Assembly (NCBI GenBank): GCA_902524635.1 | Contig: CABZDY010000005.1 | Coordinates: forward strand, 1 to 37,095 | Reading direction: 5' to 3' | Length of the DNA stretch: 37,095 nucleotides | From: an uncultured Pelagibacteraceae bacterium | GTDB lineage: Bacteria > Pseudomonadota > Alphaproteobacteria > Pelagibacterales > Pelagibacteraceae | Shown: piece after piece, positions 28,954 through 36,635 of the stretch | Position numbering within the stretch: position 1 is the stretch's first letter | Layout of the letters: each line of letters opens with the position of its first letter | Translations under genes and position numbers: made by a program | Notes under the pieces: generated by a model | What the model saw: only the letters and a program-made list of their open reading frames with translations | What the model was told of the DNA's origin: nothing | Databases searched by the model: none

Positions 28954-29244
28954 TTGTCAGTAGTTAAATCAGATTTAATAAAAGAGCTTGCTAATAATTA
29001 TCCAAACTTTTTAAAAAAAGACTTAGCCAAATTGTTCGAAGTAACTTTATATGAAATTCAAGAAGCTTTGATGAGAGGTGAAAGAGTAGAATTGAGAGAG
29101 ATTTTTTCTTTTGAGCCTAGAATTCAAAAAGCAAGAATATCGAGAAATCCTAAAACTAATGAGAAAATTAGTACTCCACAAAAAAAAACTATAATATTTA
29201 AAATGTCTAAAGTATGGGCAAAAAGAATAAATGAAAAAGAATAA
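28954..29244 (+). CDS. ihfB: IHF-beta-like/HU-family DNA-binding protein
   Basis: KSDLIKELANNYPNFLKKD...ARISRNPKTNEKISTPQKKTIIFKMSK; directly after rpsA; TTG start. Confidence 0.88.
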   Translation: MSVVKSDLIKELANNYPNFLKKDLAKLFEVTLYEIQEALMRGERVELREIFSFEPRIQKARISRNPKTNEKISTPQKKTIIFKMSKVWAKRINEKE

Positions 29245-29902
29245 ATTATTCATTGCGTGCGACACTAAAAATATTAAAAAAGTTAGAGAAATTATAAAAG
29301 AAACAGAAAATTCTAAATTAAAGATTGGTTACAAGTTTGGATTAGAATTTTTGAACTCAAAAAATGGACGAAATTTTATATCAAAATTAAGAAATAGGAT
29401 TACTTTTGGAGATTATAAACTTGCAGATATCCCAAATACTTGTGCTTCTGCAATAAAATCAGTAAGAGATTTAAATTTTGATTATTTAACTATTCATATT
29501 AGTTGTGGATTAGATGCTTTAAAAGCTGCAAAAAAAGCTTCGGGAAGAACTAAGTTAATAGGAGTAACCATACTAACCTCACTTGATAATAAATCTTTAA
29601 AAGAAATAGGATTTAACAAAAAAGTTAAGTCTATTGTTTTGAGTCAAGCCATGTTAGCAAAGAAGGCTAAATTAGACGCTATTGTATGCAGTGCCAAGGA
29701 GATAAAAACTGTAAAAAAAGTATTTAAAAAAGAAATTATTACTCCTGGTATAAGGTTTAAGTCTAAACCAATAGATCAAAAAAGAGTTTTAACTCCAAAG
29801 CAAGCTTATCAAAATGGAAGTGACTGGCTAGTTATTGGAAGACCAATTACTAAAGGAAATATTAAAAAAAATATTGAAAATTTAATTGAACATTTAAAAT
29901 AG
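29231..29902 (+). CDS. pyrF: Orotidine 5'-phosphate decarboxylase
   Basis: DYKLADIPNT (DxKxxD), TPGIRFKSKPIDQKRVLTPKQA, VIGRPI. Confidence 0.93.
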   Translation: MKKNKLFIACDTKNIKKVREIIKETENSKLKIGYKFGLEFLNSKNGRNFISKLRNRITFGDYKLADIPNTCASAIKSVRDLNFDYLTIHISCGLDALKAAKKASGRTKLIGVTILTSLDNKSLKEIGFNKKVKSIVLSQAMLAKKAKLDAIVCSAKEIKTVKKVFKKEIITPGIRFKSKPIDQKRVLTPKQAYQNGSDWLVIGRPITKGNIKKNIENLIEHLK

Positions 29903-30519
29903 TGCTTAAAGGTATTAAAATTTGTGGGGTCTCTGATCTTAAAACATTGAATTATATTTTAAACCATCAATTTCCACCCAAATTTATAGGCTTTATAACT
30001 AATTATAAAAAAAGTAAGAGATATGTTGATTTTGAAAAGTTAAAAAAATTATTAAATGTAAAGAAAAATAAGACAAATTATGTTTCGGTTCTAGTTGATC
30101 CTGATGATCAAATATTAGACAAAATAAAAGATCTAAATTTCGATTTTTATCAATTATATGATGTAAGTCCTCAAAGAACAAAAACGATAAAAGAAAAATA
30201 CAAAGTTAAAATTATTTCTGCTTTAACAATTAATGATCAAAGTGATGTTTATACATATAAAGATTATATAACAATTTCTGATTTAATTCTTTTTGATGGA
30301 AAAGGATATGAAAAATCTATCAGCTTTAACCATAAATTATTAGATATTGTACCAAACTCAGTAAACAAAATGATTGCTGGAAATATAAAAATAGAAGATA
30401 TTCCTAATTTTAAAAATAAAGATTATTTTATTGATCTAAGTGGTTCACTAGAGAATAAAGAAGGTAAAAAAGATATAAATAAAATTAATAAAACATTAAA
30501 TTTGGCAAATCTAAAATGA
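29902..30519 (+). CDS. trpF: Phosphoribosylanthranilate isomerase-like (divergent)
   Basis: KICGVSD, KSKRYV, ILFDGKG, LSGSLENKEGKKD; upstream of trpB. GTG start. Confidence 0.8.
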   Translation: MLKGIKICGVSDLKTLNYILNHQFPPKFIGFITNYKKSKRYVDFEKLKKLLNVKKNKTNYVSVLVDPDDQILDKIKDLNFDFYQLYDVSPQRTKTIKEKYKVKIISALTINDQSDVYTYKDYITISDLILFDGKGYEKSISFNHKLLDIVPNSVNKMIAGNIKIEDIPNFKNKDYFIDLSGSLENKEGKKDINKINKTLNLANLK

Positions 30520-31760
30520 AACTTAAAAAAGGGATACCAGTTATAGATCAAGGAGATAAACTTGGTTTCTGGGGTGGTAAATTTGGTGGTAATTTTGTTC
30601 CTGAAACACTTAAAAAACCAATAGAAGATCTAGAAATACTATTTAATAAATTAAAAAAAGATAAAAATTTCATAACAGAAAGAGATAAATTTTTTAAAAA
30701 TTGGATTGGTGCACCCACAAGATTTATCAAATTAAAAAATTTAACAAACCATGTAGGAGGAGCTCAAATCTGGTCAAAGGTAGTATCAGATGCTAATGGT
30801 GGTGCTCATAAGATATATAACGCTACCGTACATTGTTTATTGGCAAAAAAATCTGGAAAAAAAGTTATTATTGGAGATACAGGAGCTGGCTATGCTGGAA
30901 AAATGTTGAGTATGGCAGCTAAAAAATTTGGTTTGAAATGTAAAATATTTATGGGTGCTAAAGATATTAAAAGACAACAACCAAATGTTAAAGCAATGAA
31001 AAAAAATGGTGCAGATGTAATTCCTGTATATTCAGGTAGTCAAACACTAGTAGATGCTGTATCTGAATGTATGAGATATTGGGTTGCTAATTGTGATACA
31101 ACTGCAATGTGTGTTGGTAGTACAGTAGGACCTGCAATTTTTGTTAGAATATGTGGATGGAGTACTAGTCAAATATCTAGAGAACTTAAAGTTCAATTAA
31201 TAAATGAATTTGGTGAGGTTCCTAAAAAACTTAAATTATATAATTGTGTAGGAGGAGGTTCTTCAAGTTTTGGTTTTTGGAATGAATTTATGGATTATGA
31301 TAAAAAGCAAGTTGAGTTTATTGGAGTTGAGGCAGGAGGGCCATTCAAAAGTAAAAAACATGCAGCTCCTTTGACTTATGGTTCCAAAATCGGCATACTG
31401 CATGGTGCGGCTCAATACGTAAATCAGAATAGCGATGGTCAAATTGAGGAAACTGAGTCTATATCTGCTGGTCTTGATTATCCTGGGATTTCACCACTAC
31501 ATTGCTTTTTAAAAGATACAAAGCGTGCAAGGTACACAGCAGCTAGTGATGAAGAGGCTTTAAAAGCCTACCAAATAGTTACAAAATATGAAAATTTAAG
31601 ACCTTCTCTTGAACCAAGCCATGCGTTTTCTGTAGCGATCAAAGAAGCAAAAAAATTCAGTAATAATACAATAGTAATAATTAATAGTTGTGGAGATGCA
31701 TACAAAGACCGTGGAATTTTAGAAAAAAAGTTGGGAAAGAAATATGTTAAATCCAATTAG
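30516..31760 (+). CDS. trpB: Tryptophan synthase beta subunit-like PLP enzyme (divergent active site)
   Basis: GGAHKIYN PLP lysine, IFMGAKDIKRQQPNV, CVGGGSSSFG, DGQIEETESISAGLDYPGISP, LEPSHA. Confidence 0.85.
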   Translation: MKLKKGIPVIDQGDKLGFWGGKFGGNFVPETLKKPIEDLEILFNKLKKDKNFITERDKFFKNWIGAPTRFIKLKNLTNHVGGAQIWSKVVSDANGGAHKIYNATVHCLLAKKSGKKVIIGDTGAGYAGKMLSMAAKKFGLKCKIFMGAKDIKRQQPNVKAMKKNGADVIPVYSGSQTLVDAVSECMRYWVANCDTTAMCVGSTVGPAIFVRICGWSTSQISRELKVQLINEFGEVPKKLKLYNCVGGGSSSFGFWNEFMDYDKKQVEFIGVEAGGPFKSKKHAAPLTYGSKIGILHGAAQYVNQNSDGQIEETESISAGLDYPGISPLHCFLKDTKRARYTAASDEEALKAYQIVTKYENLRPSLEPSHAFSVAIKEAKKFSNNTIVIINSCGDAYKDRGILEKKLGKKYVKSN

Positions 31761-32544
31761 TCTTGCATTTAAAAATGCAAGAAAAGAAAAAAGACCAGCT
31801 TTACTTACCTACACTATTGCTGGTGATAGCTCAAAGAAGCAATCTTTAGAAATTCTTAAAGCAATTTCTAATTATGCAGATATTTTAGAAGTCGGTCTAC
31901 CTCATAACACTCCTGTAGCAGATGGAGGTCAAATTCAAACGAGTGCTTATAGAGCGATCAAAAATGGTATTAAGATGAATGATATTTTTAAAATTGTCAA
32001 TGATTTTAAAAAAATTAAAAATTCAAAACCAGTAATATTTATGGGTTATTACAATATGATTTTTCAATATGGTGAAAATAATTTTTTAAAAGACTGTAAG
32101 AAATCAGGTGTTAATGGTTTAATTATTGTTGATTTGCCATGGCCAGAAAATAAAAAATTTTCAAAGAAATGTAAAAAAAATTCAATTAATTTTATACAAT
32201 TATTATCTCCCACAACATCAAATAATAGACTTAAAAGTATTACAAAAGACTCTCATGATATGATTTATTATATAAGCATGTTGTCTACTACGGGTGGAAA
32301 GCTTAAAGTTTCTCCAAAAAAAATTTTAGAGAATTATAATAAAATTAAAAAAATAAGTCCTAAAAAAAATTGTGTTATTGGTTTTGGGATCACTGAAAAA
32401 ACTATATCAAATTTCAAAAATACAGATGGAATTGTGGTCGGCAGTCAAATTTGTAAAGAAATTACTAGAAGTTTAAACAATAGACAAAATCCTGTCATAA
32501 ATGTAAGTAAGATAGTTAGTAAACTAAGAAAAAAAATATCATGA
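31744..32544 (+). CDS. trpA: Tryptophan synthase alpha subunit-like
   Basis: LEVGLPHNTPVADG, FMGYYNMIFQYG, VDLPWPE, VIGFGITEKTISNFKNTDGIVVGSQI. Confidence 0.87.
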   Translation: MLNPISLAFKNARKEKRPALLTYTIAGDSSKKQSLEILKAISNYADILEVGLPHNTPVADGGQIQTSAYRAIKNGIKMNDIFKIVNDFKKIKNSKPVIFMGYYNMIFQYGENNFLKDCKKSGVNGLIIVDLPWPENKKFSKKCKKNSINFIQLLSPTTSNNRLKSITKDSHDMIYYISMLSTTGGKLKVSPKKILENYNKIKKISPKKNCVIGFGITEKTISNFKNTDGIVVGSQICKEITRSLNNRQNPVINVSKIVSKLRKKIS

Positions 32545-33470
32545 ATTGGCTAACAAAAGCTATAAATTTTGGAGAAAAAATAAAGAAGGTGCTTCGAAAA
32601 AGACCTTCCAAAGAAGATATAGCGAATTCAGATTGGACCAGCTGTTGTAAAGGCCCAATATTAAAGAAAGATTTAGAGAATAATTTATGGGTTTGTAATC
32701 TTTGTGGAAAGCATCATAGAATTAGTTGTAGACAAAGGTTCGATATAGTTTTTGGTAAGAATGCATATCAAATTTTGGAGTCTCCAATACCTACAGAAGA
32801 TCCATTGAATTGGGTTGACACAAAATCTTACAAAGACAGGCTTAAAATTGCCAGGAAGAAGACAAACCAAAATTGTGCAGTTATGATTGCAAAAGGGAAA
32901 ATAAATGGAATAGAAGTAACAGCAGGTGCAATAAACTTTGATTTTATTGGAGGTTCGGTTGGTGCCGCTGAGGGAGAAGCAATAATTTATGGAGTGCAAC
33001 ATGCAATAGATAATCAAACGCCTTACTTATTTTTTCCTTGTGGAGGTGGACAAAGAATGTTCGAGTCTACAATTGCTTTAGCAAACATGACTAGAACAAC
33101 ACTCGCAATAAACGAACTTAAAAATAATAGTTTACCTTACATAGTATGTTTTACGGATCCTACCGCTGGTGGAATAACAGCCTCTTTTGCAATGTTAGGG
33201 GATATTCATCTAGCAGAACCTGGGTGCCTAATCGCTTTTGCAGGAAAAAGGGTAATTCAAGCGACTGTTAAAGAAGAATTAAGTTCTGATTTTCAAACGG
33301 CTGAATTTGTTGAGAAACATGGCTTTGTCGACAAAGTAGTAAATAGAAAAGATATACAAAAAGAAGTTGGCAACCTTCTATCGATATTACTTAGAAAAAA
33401 TTCTGATATATATTTAGAAAATTTAAATGAAACTTCAGAAACTAATATCCAAACTAGAGAAGCATCATAA
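32541..33470 (+). CDS. accD: Acetyl-CoA carboxylase carboxyltransferase beta subunit
   Basis: AGAINFDFIGGSVGAAEGEAI, PCGGGQRMFE, TDPTAGGITASFAMLGDIHLAEPGCLIAFAGKRVI. Confidence 0.95.
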   Translation: MNWLTKAINFGEKIKKVLRKRPSKEDIANSDWTSCCKGPILKKDLENNLWVCNLCGKHHRISCRQRFDIVFGKNAYQILESPIPTEDPLNWVDTKSYKDRLKIARKKTNQNCAVMIAKGKINGIEVTAGAINFDFIGGSVGAAEGEAIIYGVQHAIDNQTPYLFFPCGGGQRMFESTIALANMTRTTLAINELKNNSLPYIVCFTDPTAGGITASFAMLGDIHLAEPGCLIAFAGKRVIQATVKEELSSDFQTAEFVEKHGFVDKVVNRKDIQKEVGNLLSILLRKNSDIYLENLNETSETNIQTREAS

Positions 33471-34692
33471 AAAAAAACTAGACTTATCACTAGGAAGAAC
33501 TTTTAATCTATTAAAAAAACTTGGTGATCCACAATTTAAATTAAAAAATGTTATCACAGTTGTTGGAACTAATGCTAAAGCAAGCATGTGCTGTAGCCTA
33601 AAGTCAATACTTAACCAAGCTGGATACAAAACTAATCTTTACACTTCGCCCCACCTTATCTCTTACACAGAAAGATATGTTTTTGATGATAAAGAAATCA
33701 ATGAAGAAGATTTAATAGAATTGCTGACTGGTGTTGAAAAGACGTTGGGAGATGACAATGCAACATTATTTGAAATCTTAACTTGTGCATTTTTAAAACA
33801 TGCTGAAAATTTCAAAGATAATATTAATATTATAGAAGCAGGATTATTTCATCAATTTGATAGTACAAATGTATTTAAGGACAATTTAATGACGCTCATT
33901 GGTGTCATTCATAATGATCACTTTCAATGGCTTGAAAATAAATCAATTGAAGGGGTAATATATGAAAAAACAGTTAAGCTTTTAAATTCAAATATATTTA
34001 TTAATAAACAAGTAAATAATGAAATAAGAGACAAAATAGAAAAATCATTGGAAAAAAACACATCAAATAAATATTTTTTTGGTAAAGATTTTAATATTGC
34101 AAAGTCCGAGAATGGATTTATTCAATATCAAGATCAGTTAGGGGAATTAGTTTTACCTGAACCAAGTATTCTTGGAGATCATCAGCTTTACAATATTAGT
34201 ACCTCAATTGCTGCATCAAGAAATATTTTTAATATTAAAGATGAAAATATTATAGATGGTGTCAAAAATGTTTCATTAAAAGCAAGACTTGAAGAAATAA
34301 AATCCGGTAAATTAAAAGATATTACTGGAAATAACAAACTAGTAATAGATGGTGGACACAACATTAGTGCAAGTTTTTCTATTGCTAATTGGATTAAAAA
34401 TCAAAATGAAGAAGTAAATCTTATCGTAGGTATGATGAAAGATAAAGAACATGAAGAATTTATAAATACTTTTAAAAATATAGTAAATTCAATTACTTTA
34501 ATTGATATTCCTAATCAGGATGGAGCAATATCAAAGGAAGATTTTAAAAAAAAGTTAGATAATTTAAAATTAAATCTCAAACTTTCTAATGGTATTAAAG
34601 AAAGTATAGAATCGTTATCAAAAAATGAAAACACTATTATACTATGTGTTGGTTCACTATATCTTGCTGGAGAAATTTTAAGCTTAAATTAG
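33427..34692 (+). CDS. folC: Folylpolyglutamate/dihydrofolate synthase-like (divergent P-loop)
   Basis: LDLSLGR, VVGTNAKASMC, YTSPHLISYTERYVF, TLFEILTCAFL, VIDGGHN; after accD. Overlaps accD by 44 nt. Confidence 0.88.
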   Translation: MKLQKLISKLEKHHKKKLDLSLGRTFNLLKKLGDPQFKLKNVITVVGTNAKASMCCSLKSILNQAGYKTNLYTSPHLISYTERYVFDDKEINEEDLIELLTGVEKTLGDDNATLFEILTCAFLKHAENFKDNINIIEAGLFHQFDSTNVFKDNLMTLIGVIHNDHFQWLENKSIEGVIYEKTVKLLNSNIFINKQVNNEIRDKIEKSLEKNTSNKYFFGKDFNIAKSENGFIQYQDQLGELVLPEPSILGDHQLYNISTSIAASRNIFNIKDENIIDGVKNVSLKARLEEIKSGKLKDITGNNKLVIDGGHNISASFSIANWIKNQNEEVNLIVGMMKDKEHEEFINTFKNIVNSITLIDIPNQDGAISKEDFKKKLDNLKLNLKLSNGIKESIESLSKNENTIILCVGSLYLAGEILSLN

Positions 34693-35006
34693 ATATTTTC
34701 TTTTATCCAAGAAACAATTTCACTTTTTGGAACGGCTCCAACCTTAGTTGAAACATGATTTCCATCTTTCATCAAAATCATAGTAGGAATTCCTCGAACA
34801 CCATATTTTGTCGGCGTATTTGGCTCCTCATCAATGTTATGTTTTGCTATGGATAATTGGTCAGACATTTCATTTGAAATTTCTTCTAGGCTAGGAGCCA
34901 CCATGTGGCATGGACCGCACCATTCTGCCCAAAAATCACATATTAATATCTTATTATCTTTGACTAATTGATCAAAACTTTCATCTGTAGATTTTACTGT
35001 TGCCAT
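34689..35006 (-). CDS. trxA: Thioredoxin
   Basis: 105 aa; DFWAEWCGPCHMVAP active site (WCGPC), GVRGIPTMILMKDG. Confidence 0.97.
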   Translation of the reverse strand: MATVKSTDESFDQLVKDNKILICDFWAEWCGPCHMVAPSLEEISNEMSDQLSIAKHNIDEEPNTPTKYGVRGIPTMILMKDGNHVSTKVGAVPKSEIVSWIKENI

Positions 35007-35073
35007 ACTAGTTTTTATATAAATTAATTTTATTTATTCAATAGTTAAAAATGCTTAAATTTAATTTTATACA

Positions 35074-36507
35074 TCAAACATTCTCATACTTTTTTTGAAT
35101 AGACATTGCATAATTATTAAATTCATCTAAGAGAGCTAATTTTTCGTTATCATTTTCATTAGTGTATTTTTCTCTTAAAGTATCAATTTCGTTATATAAA
35201 GTCGGTATTGTCCACCATTTCTCTTTTCTTTCACTTAGTATTCTTTTAGCGATTTCTCTTCTAATTGATTTATACATGTTCTCTGGCAAAACTTCTGGGG
35301 CCTCTTGAAATATAATTTTTTTACCAAATCCAACTAATCTATCGTCATCAAATTTATCTAGTAAATTTAATTTTTCTTTCCATGGTGCTGCATGCCAAGT
35401 TGGGAAAAGAGCGGTATCTTTATTTGAGGTAAATTTTGTATAAATACTTTCTTCTGCGTATATATCTTCTTGAGATTTTGATTGCTCTTTTTCTTCAGCA
35501 ACCTCCCTCAAGGCTGTCAAAATATTTTGAGAGAATTGTTCATTATTTTGAACAAATTCTGCTCTTTTTTTAATTATGTTTTTATCTAGTTTATTATAAG
35601 GCTCAGCACTCATTCCATATTTTGCATCAATTATAATAGGTGCCTTATTTGCACGAATTGTTCTTAAAAATTTTGGAGATTTTTTCATCTCTGTTTTTAA
35701 TTCGTTTATTGATTTATTTATTAAAGGCTGGATTTCAGTTCTCAAATCTATGGAGTAATACCATCCTTGGTAAATTGGGTGCATACAATGTTTTGGATGT
35801 AATGGTACAACAAGATGAAGTCTAGATTTTCCATAATAATATTCGTTTAGAGTTACTGTTTCTCCTTTTTTCATTATGGTTTCAGTATCAGATTTGTTCG
35901 CAGTCCTTAAAAAAGACTCCCAAGTATGCTCTTGTTTGTTTTTTACAATCTTTAAAATTTTACCCGTCAGTTCAGCATCTGCAAGTGCTGAGTGAGCATC
36001 ACTTGCATCAATTCCTTGCATTTGAGCTAAAGATGCTAGTTTAAATACAGGATTATTTTTTTCGTTAATTTCTGTTTTTAATATTGTTGGATCAACTGCA
36101 TAAGCAGCTCTTGCAATATTTATGCCGTCATGTCTTTTGTTGGGTGCTGCATTGGTAATATAGGGATATCTTATACTTTTAAAAAACTCTTTCCTTATCA
36201 TCTCTTCATCAAAATTAAGGCTACTCCAACCCAAAAATATTGCAGGACTCCATTTTTTAAAAATTTTTTCAACTTCTCCCAACATTTGATAATGACTCAA
36301 GTTTGTTTGAGTAAGTTGTTTTATCGATGTCTTGTTGACTATTAAGGCCATAGCCTGAAATATTTCTCCTTCAGGCAAACTGCACCTTAAATTAAATCGG
36401 TCTTTCTCTTTGAAGTTTTCATCGACTAAAATTCCTCCAATTTCTATTATGCTACCGAAATCAGTACTTGCACTTGACGACTCTATATCCCAGATTGCTA
36501 AATTCAT
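35074..36507 (-). CDS. sbcB: Exonuclease I (SbcB)-like DEDD 3'-5' exonuclease
   Basis: DIESS, GWSSLNFDEEMIRKEFF, HSALADAELTGKI DEDD motifs, plus C-terminal ExoI-like extension. Confidence 0.82.
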   Translation of the reverse strand: MNLAIWDIESSSASTDFGSIIEIGGILVDENFKEKDRFNLRCSLPEGEIFQAMALIVNKTSIKQLTQTNLSHYQMLGEVEKIFKKWSPAIFLGWSSLNFDEEMIRKEFFKSIRYPYITNAAPNKRHDGINIARAAYAVDPTILKTEINEKNNPVFKLASLAQMQGIDASDAHSALADAELTGKILKIVKNKQEHTWESFLRTANKSDTETIMKKGETVTLNEYYYGKSRLHLVVPLHPKHCMHPIYQGWYYSIDLRTEIQPLINKSINELKTEMKKSPKFLRTIRANKAPIIIDAKYGMSAEPYNKLDKNIIKKRAEFVQNNEQFSQNILTALREVAEEKEQSKSQEDIYAEESIYTKFTSNKDTALFPTWHAAPWKEKLNLLDKFDDDRLVGFGKKIIFQEAPEVLPENMYKSIRREIAKRILSERKEKWWTIPTLYNEIDTLREKYTNENDNEKLALLDEFNNYAMSIQKKYENV

Positions 36508-36635
36508 ATTTTAAACCTTAAATTAGCTAAGTATTGATGGGTTTTTGGAAAGTTTATTAAGACTAAACCGTTGCATCTAAACAAGTAGCTTTTAGTTAGT
36601 TTTATCTCTTCTATGAAATGGTCTGTTAAAGTCAA
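36504..36635 (-). CDS. Candidate unannotated 43-aa ORF of unknown function
   Basis: TTG start at 36635 overlapping the upstream nuclease stop (TTGA); stop overlapping the sbcB-like start (ATGA). Translation MTLTDHFIEEIKLTKSYLFRCNGLVLINFPKTHQYLANLRFKI. Confidence 0.35.
   Translation of the reverse strand: MTLTDHFIEEIKLTKSYLFRCNGLVLINFPKTHQYLANLRFKI

Noticed and set aside
29420-29450. PyrF DYKLADIPNT lacking the usual His (DLKFHDIPNT)
   Set aside because: The catalytic D-x-K-x-x-D is intact; the His position varies and does not indicate loss of function.
32685-33017. 110-aa minus-strand ORF antisense to accD (Cys/Tyr rich)
   Set aside because: Mirror frame of conserved accD codons; composition looks like an artefact of the sense strand.
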